DNA of 64,000 nucleotides from Sphingomonas sp. CFBP 8760 (GTDB taxonomy: Bacteria > Pseudomonadota > Alphaproteobacteria > Sphingomonadales > Sphingomonadaceae), in contig NZ_JACYUG010000005.1 of assembly GCF_014841615.1 (NCBI RefSeq), positions 230,327 to 294,326 on the forward strand, read 5' to 3'. Under the pieces are notes generated by a model. That model was given only the letters and a program-made list of their open reading frames with translations. It did no database searches and had not been told where the DNA came from. Position numbers and translations under genes: made by a program. Positions 1 through 9,383 of this stretch are shown here, one piece after another; within the stretch, counting starts at the first letter, position 1, and every line of letters starts with the position of its first letter.

Positions 1-2
1 CC

Positions 3-230
3 CCGCGACGCTTCGAATGGCGTGGACGTACCTACAAGGTCGTCGCCGGCGACGGACCCGAGCGCGTCCACGGCGAATGGTGGCGCCGCGATGCGGAAGT
101 GTGGGCGGTGCGCGACTATTACCGGGTCGAGGACGAGGAAGGCGGTCGCTTCTGGGTGTTCCGCCGCGGCGACGGCTTTGAGGACGACACCGGCGACCTG
201 TCCTGGTGGATGCACGGGGTCTTTGGATGA
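3..230 (+). CDS. imuB: ImuB (Y-family polymerase-like) C-terminal fragment
   Basis: This is the last 75 residues of a protein cut by the window start. The tail reads through [19 protein letters not shown] and [10 protein letters not shown], which matches the conserved C-terminal domain of ImuB, the catalytically inactive Y-family polymerase homologue that links DnaE2 to the sliding clamp during SOS mutagenesis. The stop overlaps the dnaE2 ATG (ATGA at 227-230), so the two are translationally coupled as in standard imuA-imuB-dnaE2 cassettes. The polymerase-like core and clamp-binding motif lie outside the window. Confidence 0.85.
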   Translation, partial: PRRFEWRGRTYKVVAGDGPERVHGEWWRRDAEVWAVRDYYRVEDEEGGRFWVFRRGDGFEDDTGDLSWWMHGVFG

Positions 231-3200
231 CCCACTATGTCGAGCTGCAGGTGCTGACGCACTTCTCACTCCTGCGCGGCGCCTCCAGCCCGGACGAACT
301 GTTCGCGGCTGCTGCATTGCTGGGTTATCCGGCGATCGGGGTCAGCGACATTGGCACCGTCGCCGGCGTCGTGCGGGCATGGGAGGCACAGAAGGCGACC
401 GGCGTCCGCTCGATCGCCGGCACCCGCGTCGACTTGTCCTGCGGACGGCGGCTCTTGCTCTATCCGACCGATCGTCCCGCGTGGTCGCGGATCACGCGAC
501 TGCTGACGCTCGGCAAGAAGCGGGCCGGGAAGGGCGGGTGCCTGCTGCACTGGCACGACCTTGAGCCATGGTCGGATGGGATCATCGCTATCCTGTTGCC
601 GCATGAGGCGGACGAGGAGAACCTTGCTGCGCTCAAGGACCTGAAGGCGATCTACGGGAGACGGGGCTACATGGCGCTGTTCCAGCGCCGCAGGCCCGGG
701 GACACGGTGCGCATCGATGCGCTGGCGCGGCAAGCGGGTGGGGCGGCCGTGCGCGCCGTCGTCACCGGCGACGTGCTCTACCATGCGCCAGAGGCACGGC
801 TGCTGCAGGACGTGGTGACCGCGGTGCGTGAGAAATGCACGGTCGACGAGCTTGGCTACCGCCGCGAGGTCAACGCCGACCGTGCGCTGAAATCGCCTGA
901 CGAGATGGTCCGCCGCTTCCGCGCCTATCCAGACGCGCTGCAGGCGAGCGTCGATATCGCGCGCATCTCCACCTTCGATCTTGGCGAGCTGCAGTACCAG
1001 TATCCGCACGAGGAGTTGATCGATGGCCTGAGTGCACAAGGTGCGCTCGAACGTCTGGCGACCGAAGCGGTCGACCGTATGTTCGATGGCGAGGTGCCGC
1101 AGAACTATACCGACCAGATCAGCCACGAGATGCGGCTGATCGGTGAGCTTGGCTACGCGCCCTACTTCCTCACCGTCTACGCGATCGTGCGCGAAGCCCG
1201 CCGGCGCGGCATCCTCTGCCAGGGCCGCGGTTCAGCCGCCAATAGCTGCGTCTGTTTCGTGCTCGGCGTCACCAGCATCGATCCGATCAAGCACGAGCTG
1301 CTGTTCGAGCGCTTCGTCTCGGGTGAACGCCGTGAGCCGCCGGATATCGACGTCGACTTCGAGCATGAGCGCCGCGAGGAGATCATCCAGTGGATCTACG
1401 AGACCTATGGCCGTGATCGTGCCGCGCTGACCGCGGTCGTCCAGCGCTACCGCGCCCGCGGTGCCGTCCGCGACGTCGGCAAGGCGCTTGGACTGCCGGA
1501 GGATCTGACGTCATCGCTGGCGGGGTTGGTGTGGGGCTGGTCAGCCGACGGGGTTGGCGAAAAGCAGGTTGAAGAACTCAATCTCGACATCGGCGATCGC
1601 CGCTTGCGCCTGACGCTGGAACTGGCCCGCAAGCTGATCGGCGTGCCGCGTCACATGAGCCAGCACCCGGGCGGCTTCGTCCTGACCCACGACCGCCTCG
1701 ATGACCTGGTGCCGATTGAGCCCGCCGCGATGGCGGATCGGCAGATCATCGAATGGGACAAGGACGACATCGATTCATTGAAATTCATGAAGGTCGATAT
1801 TCTCGGGCTCGGCATGCTCGGCTGCATGAACCGAGCCTTCAATATGCTCGAAGCGGACAAGGGGGTGCGGGTCGGGCTTGCCGATCTGCAGGACGATGAC
1901 CCCGACGTCTACGCGATGATCCAGAAGGCGGACACGCTCGGCACCTTTCAGATCGAGAGTCGGGCACAGATGGCGATGCTGCCACGGATGAAGCCACGGC
2001 GCTTCTACGACCTGGTCATCCAGGTCGCGATCGTGCGGCCGGGGCCGATCCAGGGCGACATGGTCCACCCGTATCTGCGCCGACGCGAGGGTCTTGAACG
2101 GCCGGAATATCCCCGGCCGGAACTGCGCGCGGTGCTGGAGAAGACGCTCGGCGTGCCCCTGTTCCAGGAACAGGCGATGAAGGTCGCGATCGTCGGCGCC
2201 GGCTTTACCCCCGCCGAGGCGGACCAGCTGCGCCGCGCGATGGCGACCTTCAAGGTCACCGGCGGTGTGTCGCATTTCTCGGAGAAGCTGGTCGAGGGCA
2301 TGGTCGCGCGCGGCTACCCCCGCGATTTCGCCGAGCGCACCTTCCGCCAGCTCGAAGGCTTCGGCAGCTATGGCTTTCCAGAGAGCCACGCCGCCTCGTT
2401 CGCCAAGATCTCCTACGCGTCGTCGTGGATGAAGCATCACCATCCGGACGTGTTCTGCGCCTCGCTGCTCAACGCCTATCCGATGGGGTTCTATGCGCCG
2501 GCACAGATCGTCAGCGATGCGCGTAACCACGGTGTCGAGGTGCGACCGCCTTGCGTCAATGCCAGCCGCTGGGACTGCACGCTGGAACGCGCCAGCGGCC
2601 GCTACCTCGCGGTGCGGCTGGGGCTGCGCCAGATCCGTGGCCTGTCGAACGCGGACGGCGCGAAGATCGTTGGGGCACGGAGCACGACGGCGTTCGAGAG
2701 CGTCGAGGACGTGTGGCGGCGATCGGGGGTGCAGCGCGCCGCGATCGAGAAGCTGGCGGATGGCGATGCCTTCCACGGCTTCAGCGTCGACCGCCGGCAG
2801 GGGCTGTGGAAGGTGAGGGGGCTCGGTGAGGCACCACTGCCCTTGTTCGCTGCGGCCGATCGCTCGGCCGAGACCTTCAGCGCCGAAGGTGGCGAGCCGG
2901 AGGTAGCACTGCGGCCGCTGACCGACGGCCGCGAGGTGATAGAAGACTACCGGGCGCTGCAGCTGTCACTCCGCGCCCACCCGCTGACCTTCGTGCGCGA
3001 CGAGCTGACCAGGCGTGGCGTCACCAAGTGCGCTGACCTCGCCACCATCCGCGACGGCCGCTACGTCGAGGTCGCCGGCATCGTTCTGGTTCGCCAAAAG
3101 CCAGGATCGGCCAAGGGGGTGCTGTTCATCACCATCGAGGACGAGACCGGCATCGCCAACGGCATCCTGTGGCCGGATCGCTTCGAGGCGCAGCGCCGCA

Positions 3201-3490
3201 CGATCATGTCCGCCTCGATGGTCGGCATGAAGGGACAGGTTCAGAAGGAAGGCGAGATCATCCATGTGATCTGCAACCGGATCATCGACCATGGCGACCT
3301 CCTGCACCGCGTCGGTGATATGTCGTTCCCGCACAAGACCGGCCGCGGCGACGCCGGCCAGCATCCCGGCTCACCCGATCGCGGCGACAAGGGCTGGCAG
3401 CCCGAACCGCGCAACCAGTATTGGCCGCCCCACGCCGACGGCATGGATCCAGAGGAGGTCGTGCGCTTCAAGTCGCACGACTTCCATTGA
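227..3490 (+). CDS. dnaE2: Error-prone DNA polymerase DnaE2 (ImuC)
   Basis: A 1087-residue C-family DNA polymerase that performs error-prone translesion synthesis after DNA damage, working with ImuA and ImuB. It has an N-terminal PHP domain ([12 protein letters not shown] near residue 12), the polymerase active-site block PDIDVDF with Asp about 373 and 375, and [11 protein letters not shown] with the third Asp about 524. A helix-hairpin-helix region follows, and an OB-fold lies near residues 945-1000. Length is normal for DnaE2, and the short C-terminus without the replicative DnaE tau-binding tail fits the family. I chose ATG 227 over GTG 206 because it overlaps the imuB stop. LexA-type SOS control is expected, but the operon promoter is upstream of the window. 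Confidence 0.96.
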   Translation: MTHYVELQVLTHFSLLRGASSPDELFAAAALLGYPAIGVSDIGTVAGVVRAWEAQKATGVRSIAGTRVDLSCGRRLLLYPTDRPAWSRITRLLTLGKKRAGKGGCLLHWHDLEPWSDGIIAILLPHEADEENLAALKDLKAIYGRRGYMALFQRRRPGDTVRIDALARQAGGAAVRAVVTGDVLYHAPEARLLQDVVTAVREKCTVDELGYRREVNADRALKSPDEMVRRFRAYPDALQASVDIARISTFDLGELQYQYPHEELIDGLSAQGALERLATEAVDRMFDGEVPQNYTDQISHEMRLIGELGYAPYFLTVYAIVREARRRGILCQGRGSAANSCVCFVLGVTSIDPIKHELLFERFVSGERREPPDIDVDFEHERREEIIQWIYETYGRDRAALTAVVQRYRARGAVRDVGKALGLPEDLTSSLAGLVWGWSADGVGEKQVEELNLDIGDRRLRLTLELARKLIGVPRHMSQHPGGFVLTHDRLDDLVPIEPAAMADRQIIEWDKDDIDSLKFMKVDILGLGMLGCMNRAFNMLEADKGVRVGLADLQDDDPDVYAMIQKADTLGTFQIESRAQMAMLPRMKPRRFYDLVIQVAIVRPGPIQGDMVHPYLRRREGLERPEYPRPELRAVLEKTLGVPLFQEQAMKVAIVGAGFTPAEADQLRRAMATFKVTGGVSHFSEKLVEGMVARGYPRDFAERTFRQLEGFGSYGFPESHAASFAKISYASSWMKHHHPDVFCASLLNAYPMGFYAPAQIVSDARNHGVEVRPPCVNASRWDCTLERASGRYLAVRLGLRQIRGLSNADGAKIVGARSTTAFESVEDVWRRSGVQRAAIEKLADGDAFHGFSVDRRQGLWKVRGLGEAPLPLFAAADRSAETFSAEGGEPEVALRPLTDGREVIEDYRALQLSLRAHPLTFVRDELTRRGVTKCADLATIRDGRYVEVAGIVLVRQKPGSAKGVLFITIEDETGIANGILWPDRFEAQRRTIMSASMVGMKGQVQKEGEIIHVICNRIIDHGDLLHRVGDMSFPHKTGRGDAGQHPGSPDRGDKGWQPEPRNQYWPPHADGMDPEEVVRFKSHDFH

Positions 3491-3494
3491 GACC

Positions 3495-3782
3495 GTGTCG
3501 AAGCTGCCAAGGCATCAGCGCGTCGTGATCGCGCTGTCGGTGCATATCCTGCGCTGCGGCGTAGCGCGCTGTGCCGAGGCCCGCGTCGACGTTCCCGAGA
3601 TCCGCTTGGCGCTTCGTTGCCTGCTGCCGCATTGCCCGGAAAAATGGCCACTGGCGCTCTACTGGGATTCCGGATCGCAAACCAATGACATAGGAAGAGC
3701 CCAGGGCGTAACTGCGGCTTTCAATGGGATCGTGCGTCAGCTACGCCGGGCGGGCTGCTACGAGGAGGTGACGCCATCGTGA
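3495..3782 (+). CDS. Small hypothetical protein
   Basis: A 95-residue ORF starting at a GTG four bases after the dnaE2 stop. It contains QRVVIALSVHILRCGVARCAEA and a C-terminal segment suggesting a small helical protein. No family is recognised. Close spacing suggests co-transcription with dnaE2, or that it arose as read-through. The start is uncertain, because the frame is also open back into dnaE2. Confidence 0.45.
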   Translation: MSKLPRHQRVVIALSVHILRCGVARCAEARVDVPEIRLALRCLLPHCPEKWPLALYWDSGSQTNDIGRAQGVTAAFNGIVRQLRRAGCYEEVTPS

Positions 3783-3799
3783 TCGACAGCGAGCGCTAG

Positions 3800-4033
3800 A
3801 TGCCGGCATCGAACCAGTCGAAGTTCACCACGCTTGCTGAATGGGCCACTGCCCGTGAAGACATGCGGATCGTGTGCGCGTGCGGACGTACGATCAATCT
3901 CCCGGGGGGTAAGATCGTCGAGCGTTTCAAGTCTGACGGACCGATCCTGGAGGCGCTTACCCGGCTGCGCTGTGGAAGCTGCGGACGTCGTGGACACGCC
4001 ACGGTGACGCCTGTTTCTTTTTTGAAGCTATAG
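3800..4033 (+). CDS. Small zinc-ribbon-like hypothetical protein
   Basis: A 77-residue protein starting ATG 3800. It contains a CAC-G pair near residues 26-30 and CGSCGRRGH near residues 58-66, a spacing that would suit one four-cysteine zinc ribbon. Small proteins of this kind are common in sphingomonad genomes, but no function is known to me. It sits 17 bases after the preceding ORF and is followed by a large inverted repeat (4038-4099). Confidence 0.6.
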   Translation: MPASNQSKFTTLAEWATAREDMRIVCACGRTINLPGGKIVERFKSDGPILEALTRLRCGSCGRRGHATVTPVSFLKL

Positions 4034-4037
4034 ATCG

Positions 4038-4099
4038 ACGGCCGAAGAGGGTGGGACCGTCGCACCATTTTTGGTCCCAGTCTCATCCTCTTTGGCCGT
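4038..4099. terminator. Long inverted repeat between convergent genes
   Basis: Arms 4038-4050 and 4087-4099 pair over 13 bases with one mismatch (ACGGCCGAAGAGG against CCTCTTTGGCCGT). An inner pair GGGACC/GGTCCC lies at 4053-4058 and 4073-4078. It falls in the gap between the plus-strand zinc-ribbon gene and the minus-strand acyltransferase, so a bidirectional terminator is the simplest reading. There is no long U-tract. Confidence 0.5.
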
Positions 4100-4146
4100 T
4101 GGCAGGGCGTCATTCAGCCGTCGTGAACGACAAGAACTGGTGTCTT

Positions 4147-5121
4147 TCAGAAAGTCCGCTTGCGAAGCGAAATCTTTGAGGAGACAAGCCGGACTGTCGT
4201 TCCAAACCTACCGCGGAGTAGCGGACGTTCGATAACAATATGATAGACGAGGCCTGCGATGATGCCGGCGGCGATGCTCCCGGTCATCATCAAGGGCCAA
4301 CCCGAAACCAGTCTCGCCACCGTCGAGATGGCAATGACGTGAACGAGATAGATCGAGTAGGATGCCGCGCCGAGGAAAAGAACGTAGCGCGGTATGATCA
4401 GCGTTCCGGTTCGCTCCCATTGAGCAACCGGCACGATAGTGAAAGCGATGGCGAGACCGACCAAGACTGACATGTCGTTTTTTGCCCCGAGACCAATCCA
4501 AACAAGAAACGGCACAGAGGCCAGGCCGTACCAGCGTGGACTGCCCCAGCCGCGTTGAAATGCGGCAGCGGCTGCGACCCCCATCAGGAATTCCAAGTTG
4601 ATGAGCGCCAGAGGCAGGAACGCCACTCCCGCTATCGCTGCGGCCACGATGAGGATTGCCCACAACATGAGCCCGACGGCAAGACGACCGGAAAAGTAGG
4701 CGGCCGCGAACACGGCATAGAAGACGATCTCGTGCTGCAGTGTCCATGCTACGGCGAGAGCGGGGTTACCGACAGGGGCTAGGGTTATGGTTGGAAGCCA
4801 GGACCAACTGTTCATGTTTAACCCGATCGACGCGAGAAACAGCGCCATGGCGATGCCGACCGGTAGATAGGGCAGGTAGAGACGACGCACCCTGGCACGG
4901 AGGAAGGATCCAAGCGAGTTTCCGGGCACGGAATGACAAATGATAAAGCCAGACAGGACGAAGAAGAAATCCACTCCTAGGTCGCCGTGCAGAAAAAGGG
5001 ACGACCCTGGAAACGGCCCCGCGACCCCGACTGTCATCTGCGTCGCATGATAGATGACGACGACAATCGCAGCGATTGCACGACCGACTTGCAGAGTAGC
5101 AATTTGATATGGGCGCGGCAT
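4147..5121 (-). CDS. Acyltransferase 3 family membrane protein
   Basis: A 324-residue polytopic inner-membrane protein of the acyltransferase-3 family, whose members transfer acyl groups (often acetyl) to cell-surface glycans. The N-terminus has the hallmark VVVIYHATQ with the putative catalytic His near residue 23, followed by GVDFFFVLSGFII. About ten hydrophobic segments follow, ending SYSIYLVHV and a basic tail. I use ATG 5121 (MPRPYQ) because the in-frame upstream extension to 5391 lacks family features. It could modify exopolysaccharide, lipopolysaccharide or a Nod-like glycan; the substrate cannot be read from sequence. The upstream region carries a phased TTTGCA array. Confidence 0.85.
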   Translation of the reverse strand: MPRPYQIATLQVGRAIAAIVVVIYHATQMTVGVAGPFPGSSLFLHGDLGVDFFFVLSGFIICHSVPGNSLGSFLRARVRRLYLPYLPVGIAMALFLASIGLNMNSWSWLPTITLAPVGNPALAVAWTLQHEIVFYAVFAAAYFSGRLAVGLMLWAILIVAAAIAGVAFLPLALINLEFLMGVAAAAAFQRGWGSPRWYGLASVPFLVWIGLGAKNDMSVLVGLAIAFTIVPVAQWERTGTLIIPRYVLFLGAASYSIYLVHVIAISTVARLVSGWPLMMTGSIAAGIIAGLVYHIVIERPLLRGRFGTTVRLVSSKISLRKRTF

Positions 5122-5512
5122 AGGGTTCGTTCCTAGCCTGCCATCCTGATCAGTGCGACGTCTGCTTCTTGGCAGAGATGGGGCTGGCCGGATGTCCGCC
5201 ACTGGGCGACTAACGACTGACCGCTTTGGGTCGATGCCAATCGATAGCTCGAATGTCGCGACGTGGTGGAAAGCTGTAAACCGCACGTAAGGATTGCAAA
5301 ATCGATCAAGCAATATCAACGAGATAGCATGTAAGCGTTGCAAAATAATCCAAATGTTTGCAGCGCCCGCATGCGGGTTAAAAGCGCCCAATCCCCGAAA
5401 AGCACTTGGCTTTGCAAATCTTAGATGCGCTTTGCAGCGCTTAGGTTCGCATTTGCAGTCCTTACGAGCGGTTATACCAGCAGGTCGCCGGAAATCCCAA
5501 TGACGTGTTGCG
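5122..5512. promoter_or_regulatory. Gap with six TTTGCA/TTGCAAA boxes
   Basis: This 391-base gap upstream of the acyltransferase holds TTGCAAA at 5294 and 5338 and TTTGCA at 5357, 5411, 5431 and 5452. The last three are spaced 20 and 21 bases, about two helical turns, and TTTGCAAA is itself palindromic. An operator array for a repeated-site regulator, or a maintenance site, is possible. No gene is seen here. Confidence 0.45.
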
Positions 5513-6016
5513 TTAGAAGCTAAGAACGACGGCCTGGCGGATCATCGGGGTCGGAGGTGGCCGCGTTGCCGAAGGTGGAACACGATAGCCGCTGACTGCG
5601 ATCGCAGCGCCGGTCCAGCGCAGTGAGGATGCTACCTGCCGGTAACTCACGGGATGAATCCGGTCTCGTGTCGCCACTGATGACAGGTGGACAACGTCGT
5701 CGCCGAAAGAGCGAGCTATCGCTACCGCCGCTTCTGCAGCAGCCGCATTATATGGTGCCAACCAGGTCACACGGACCGCAGATAGCCGCTGGCGGAGCGC
5801 GACTAGGTTCCGAACGAGCTGTGGATTCTCCGGGTCATTTGAGCCAAGCCCGATGACCGCCCTTTCGACCGGAGCATTACCGCGAAAAGTCCGAAGGGTT
5901 TCCGTCGAGGAGGCGCCAACTCGGGCATGCACCGCACACTGTAGCCCCTGCGCGGCGAGCGCGTCAGCTGTCCCGACCGCCGTGCTGTCGCCAAGGATGA
6001 GGCACAGGGGCAGCAT
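5513..6016 (-). CDS. SGNH/GDSL-like hydrolase
   Basis: A 167-residue protein with SGNH-family blocks: GDS near residue 9 (nucleophile Ser about 11), GLGSND in the middle, and DRIHP near the C-terminus carrying the Asp/His pair. Such enzymes are esterases or acetyl-transfer partners acting on lipids or glycans. There is no clear signal peptide. The ATG at 6016 overlaps the stop of the upstream membrane-protein gene (TGATG), so the two are coupled. Proximity to the acyltransferase suggests related glycan acyl chemistry, but that is inference. The protein is shorter than typical secreted SGNH enzymes. Confidence 0.72.
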   Translation of the reverse strand: MLPLCLILGDSTAVGTADALAAQGLQCAVHARVGASSTETLRTFRGNAPVERAVIGLGSNDPENPQLVRNLVALRQRLSAVRVTWLAPYNAAAAEAAVAIARSFGDDVVHLSSVATRDRIHPVSYRQVASSLRWTGAAIAVSGYRVPPSATRPPPTPMIRQAVVLSF

Positions 6017-6354
6017 CAATGGCTGAACACCGCTAGCACGATCGCCAGCGACATGACGAAAAGCGACAGCCAGATCGCGATCTGACCGAAAATGTGAAGG
6101 ACCAAACCCAACCAGGAGTAGCGCCGGCGTAACAGCACCGCGCTACCAACAGCCACGAAGAACGCGATGGTGGTTGGCATCGTTATCGAAGGCGAGCGCG
6201 CTAACGATGCCTCGGCGAGTGGCATCAAGCCGATCGCCATCACCAGCAACCACGAGAAGCCAAAGATGAGGGTTCCAGAAAGGTCGTTCAGCGCCGGCGG
6301 GCGATGGTGAGCGACTGAGAAACGCCTTTGATCCCGAGTTGCCAAGATACTCAT
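6016..6354 (-). CDS. Small inner-membrane protein (possible entry-exclusion factor)
   Basis: A 112-residue protein with about three hydrophobic segments (around residues 27-48, 60-77 and 82-110) and a basic N-terminus. It lies on the tra strand just downstream of traG, with only a small opposite-strand ORF between. In F-like plasmids the exclusion protein TraS lies directly downstream of traG and recognises the TraG C-terminus, so a TraS-like role is a reasonable guess by position and hydrophobicity. No sequence similarity can be claimed. It is coupled to the SGNH hydrolase by a TGATG junction. Confidence 0.6.
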   Translation of the reverse strand: MSILATRDQRRFSVAHHRPPALNDLSGTLIFGFSWLLVMAIGLMPLAEASLARSPSITMPTTIAFFVAVGSAVLLRRRYSWLGLVLHIFGQIAIWLSLFVMSLAIVLAVFSH

Positions 6355-6384
6355 TTCGCTCTACCTTGTCGAGCGAGGTGCGCC

Positions 6385-6585
6385 ATGCAATTTGATCCAA
6401 TCAACCCGATGATTTTTGACACGGACGCAATGCCAGGACGTGGTTCAGGATATTGGCATGTGAATCCGTACTCATCGAGCAATGCAAGCGAAAGCACGCC
6501 GTCCAGCGGGAAGAGGACCGCTGTCATCTTCCTTATCGCCCTTACAGGCATACTCGCTGGTGGGGCACATATGCTTTTTACCTGA
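6385..6585 (+). CDS. Small single-pass membrane protein
   Basis: A 66-residue ORF starting ATG 6385 after a purine-rich stretch (GAGCGAGG). The polar N-terminal half ends in a lysine/arginine pair, followed by one hydrophobic segment (AVIFLIALTGILAGGAHMLF) at the very C-terminus, as in tail-anchored proteins. It is divergent from the 6354 gene and convergent with traG, leaving only two bases between the stops. No family is recognised. Confidence 0.5.
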   Translation: MQFDPINPMIFDTDAMPGRGSGYWHVNPYSSSNASESTPSSGKRTAVIFLIALTGILAGGAHMLFT

Positions 6586-6587
6586 CA

Positions 6588-9377
6588 TCAATCGGTTTCT
6601 GGGCCCTTAGGGCCGGAAGCTAACGCACGGCGACCTTCGGTTTTCTGTCTACGCTCTTCGTCCAAAAGCTCCCTTGCTCCCGACGAGATGATATCAGATT
6701 CCGAACTTGTGTCAGGTTTTCCTGTAGAAACCGGATGCGCGGCTCCGACCGGCGCGCCACCTGAATAATGCCTCGCTATGCTCGCTTCAGAAGCTACGCC
6801 GGGAAGCTTCATATTGGCAAGTGCAGGGTTTTCGAGGGCAGATTGAATATCACGTTCAATCGCACCCGACCTTTCCGAAGCCCATTTTCCAATCGCAATG
6901 TTACGAGCGTTTTCGCGGGTGCTGTCAAGATTAGTCTCCCAGAGGCCAGGCAGCATGTTGCCACCAGGACTGGCCGCATTTTCCTTATCGTACCAACGAG
7001 CAAGGTCCTGACGCAGGTCGGTCGATAGGTTGAAGCCGCTGCTCTCAGAATAGCTTGCGTGCTGCTCAAGCGACTGAGACAACTCTCGGTAGTGCCGAGC
7101 CTGTTCGTTGTAGGACTCGATTTTGCTAAGAGACTCCTCAATTGCACGAGTCCTAGCCTCCGAATTGGACGACCGAGCAAAGCTTTCGTTTTGATGGAAG
7201 GTTCCATCATTCGTGCTTACTGATCTTCCGGATGCGTGGTCCCTATTCACGCCATCCGTAAGGCTTATGGAATTATCGCGACTTGTATTTGCGCTATCGG
7301 TATTGCCTGTAGTATCCGCACGCAAATAGGTCTGACTGTAACCGCCACTGATTTCACCGTTAATACCAAGAAAGCGTGCCGCAGCAGCAAGAGGACCACC
7401 GCCCGATCCCTTCTTGTCGGAACTTGCACCAACTCCGACTTTAACACCTCCAGTGATTTGGTCCGACCAATTAGTATTTTTGCCAGTCTCGACGCGATGG
7501 CCAGTACCATCCCCGACCGAATGTCGATTTTGAACCCCGTCACTGTCAGCAATCGTTCTCCGGTCGCTAAGCTCAGTATTGCTTCCACCCCGATCGCCGG
7601 AACTGGAACTGAATCCAGACGAGCTCTCGTTCGACCAGGAATGACCATTACGCAGGGCGTTCAAATGCGAGACCTCACGGCGGCTAGCCTGCTCGAACCC
7701 GTCCGCAACCCGTGCTGCCAAACCAGACTGACGGCTCTCTGTTGCCATGGCCGATTGAATGGCGGAAGTATTGAACGGGATATTCGATATCGCCTTTGAC
7801 GTGTCATACACGTTTTGCCCGTCACCAAAGTTGTTGCTTGTCGCACCATTACCGTGACGGAAACTGGACGCGATGCCACCGGTCGAGAACGTAGGAGCGT
7901 TTTGCCACTGGTCGCTCTGCCGCATGTTGGACGTAGAGCTGGCGAAGCTGGTGTTGCCGTAGCTGTAGTTGCCCGTCGTCTGCTCGGCAGCCGCAGCTTC
8001 GGCAGCATTCTGTGCCGGCGAGAGAACCGAGGTCGCCTGCCCGGAGATGCTCATCGCGCCCTTGGCGAGCCCGGCCGCCAGGAACGGCACAGACATCAGC
8101 ATGAACCCGGCGATCGTCGCGGTCTCCGCGTTGACCGCGCCGATGCCGGCGTAGGTCCCGAGCGACATGCCGCCCTCCGAGACGCCCTGCGCCGCGCCGG
8201 TCGCGCGGGTCATGCAAATCATATGGAGGATGACGTAGAGGGGTCCCCAGGCGGCAAGGTAGAAGAAGCCCGTCATGTAGCCCTTGAGGGCGCCGACGCC
8301 GGTCTGCGGCATCAGGAACAGCGGGAAGATGACCGGGAACATCGCATAGAAGACGACGGTCAGGACGATGTTGAGGATCGGCACCCAGCTCATCGCCTGC
8401 TGCGCGATCGAGTTGTAGGTGTTGCGCGCCTGAATGTCCGCCCTCGTCGTCGCGAACGTATCGATCGAGGCCGCCCCCGGACCACCCGACATGCCGTCAC
8501 GCGCCATCATGAAGGCGTTGATCGCGGTGTTCTGCCGGACGATCGTCTCGTAATTCGCGCTCGACGCAAGGAAGGCCTGATTGACGATCGGCACATCCGA
8601 CTGAAGCTTGGCGGACGCAACCGCGGTGGAAAGCTTGGGATAGGTTTCCTTCGCCCAGAGCGGCGTATGCGCCTTTATCATCTCGACCCAGTCCCTGCTT
8701 AGTTCGGCGTAGGCCGCCCGGCATGGGATGATCTGCGTATCGGTAGCCGCGCCGCTGCGAACAACCCATGGCTGCGAGCGTGCAGCCGACCCCGGCCCCA
8801 TCGCTGCCCAAAGGTCCTTGGCGGCCGCAAGATCGGTCATCGACTTCTGGCCGAGCATGATGTCGCCAAAGGTGCAGTTCTTGAAATGCGAGGACAGGTT
8901 GGTGGAGAACTCGGCGTCACGGATCTGAAAGTTGCGCGTCGCATCGAGCAGGCGCGCACCATACACCATGCCATTGCTCGAATAGCTGAGCTGGCTCGGC
9001 ATCGTGAAGACCGTCTCGGCCGTTCGGGTCAGCCAGTCGCCGACCTGACTGGTGAAGCTGGCGATCACGCCGAGCCCCAGCGGCACATTCGCGACGGTCG
9101 CCGGCGCGAGCGATGGATTGATCCGGTCGGTGACCTTCACGCTGACGGTCGGCACCATCAGGCACATGTAGATGAGGCTGGAGCCAAGGAACCAGTTCAG
9201 CCAGGCACGCACGTTCATGGTGAAGGCGACGGCGAGCAACGCGTAAATCAGGCCGAGGACCATCACGACGCGCAGAAGCGCCCGGTAACCGCCCCCGCCG
9301 GTCCACGCGGCAACGGCGTTGAACGTGTTGACGATGTACTCGCCACCGCCAATCGTGAAGACCTCGACCATCGCCAA
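6588..9377 (-). CDS. traG: Conjugal transfer mating-pair stabilisation protein TraG
   Basis: The last gene of the F-type operon, 929 residues. The N-terminal half (to about residue 480) has several membrane segments and matches the TraG N-terminal domain needed for pilus assembly and mating-pair stabilisation. The C-terminal half is hydrophilic and Ser/Asn/Gly-rich, as in the periplasmic TraG tail that also sets entry-exclusion specificity in F. That tail (about 6600-7860) is clearly more AT-rich than the front half, suggesting domain replacement. Six bases separate its start from the traH stop. Confidence 0.93.
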   Translation of the reverse strand: MAMVEVFTIGGGEYIVNTFNAVAAWTGGGGYRALLRVVMVLGLIYALLAVAFTMNVRAWLNWFLGSSLIYMCLMVPTVSVKVTDRINPSLAPATVANVPLGLGVIASFTSQVGDWLTRTAETVFTMPSQLSYSSNGMVYGARLLDATRNFQIRDAEFSTNLSSHFKNCTFGDIMLGQKSMTDLAAAKDLWAAMGPGSAARSQPWVVRSGAATDTQIIPCRAAYAELSRDWVEMIKAHTPLWAKETYPKLSTAVASAKLQSDVPIVNQAFLASSANYETIVRQNTAINAFMMARDGMSGGPGAASIDTFATTRADIQARNTYNSIAQQAMSWVPILNIVLTVVFYAMFPVIFPLFLMPQTGVGALKGYMTGFFYLAAWGPLYVILHMICMTRATGAAQGVSEGGMSLGTYAGIGAVNAETATIAGFMLMSVPFLAAGLAKGAMSISGQATSVLSPAQNAAEAAAAEQTTGNYSYGNTSFASSTSNMRQSDQWQNAPTFSTGGIASSFRHGNGATSNNFGDGQNVYDTSKAISNIPFNTSAIQSAMATESRQSGLAARVADGFEQASRREVSHLNALRNGHSWSNESSSGFSSSSGDRGGSNTELSDRRTIADSDGVQNRHSVGDGTGHRVETGKNTNWSDQITGGVKVGVGASSDKKGSGGGPLAAAARFLGINGEISGGYSQTYLRADTTGNTDSANTSRDNSISLTDGVNRDHASGRSVSTNDGTFHQNESFARSSNSEARTRAIEESLSKIESYNEQARHYRELSQSLEQHASYSESSGFNLSTDLRQDLARWYDKENAASPGGNMLPGLWETNLDSTRENARNIAIGKWASERSGAIERDIQSALENPALANMKLPGVASEASIARHYSGGAPVGAAHPVSTGKPDTSSESDIISSGARELLDEERRQKTEGRRALASGPKGPETD

Positions 9378-9383
9378 ACGTCC

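Noticed and set aside
22..564. 180-codon plus-strand ORF at the window start
   Set aside because: It runs across imuB and dnaE2 in a third frame and has no motif.
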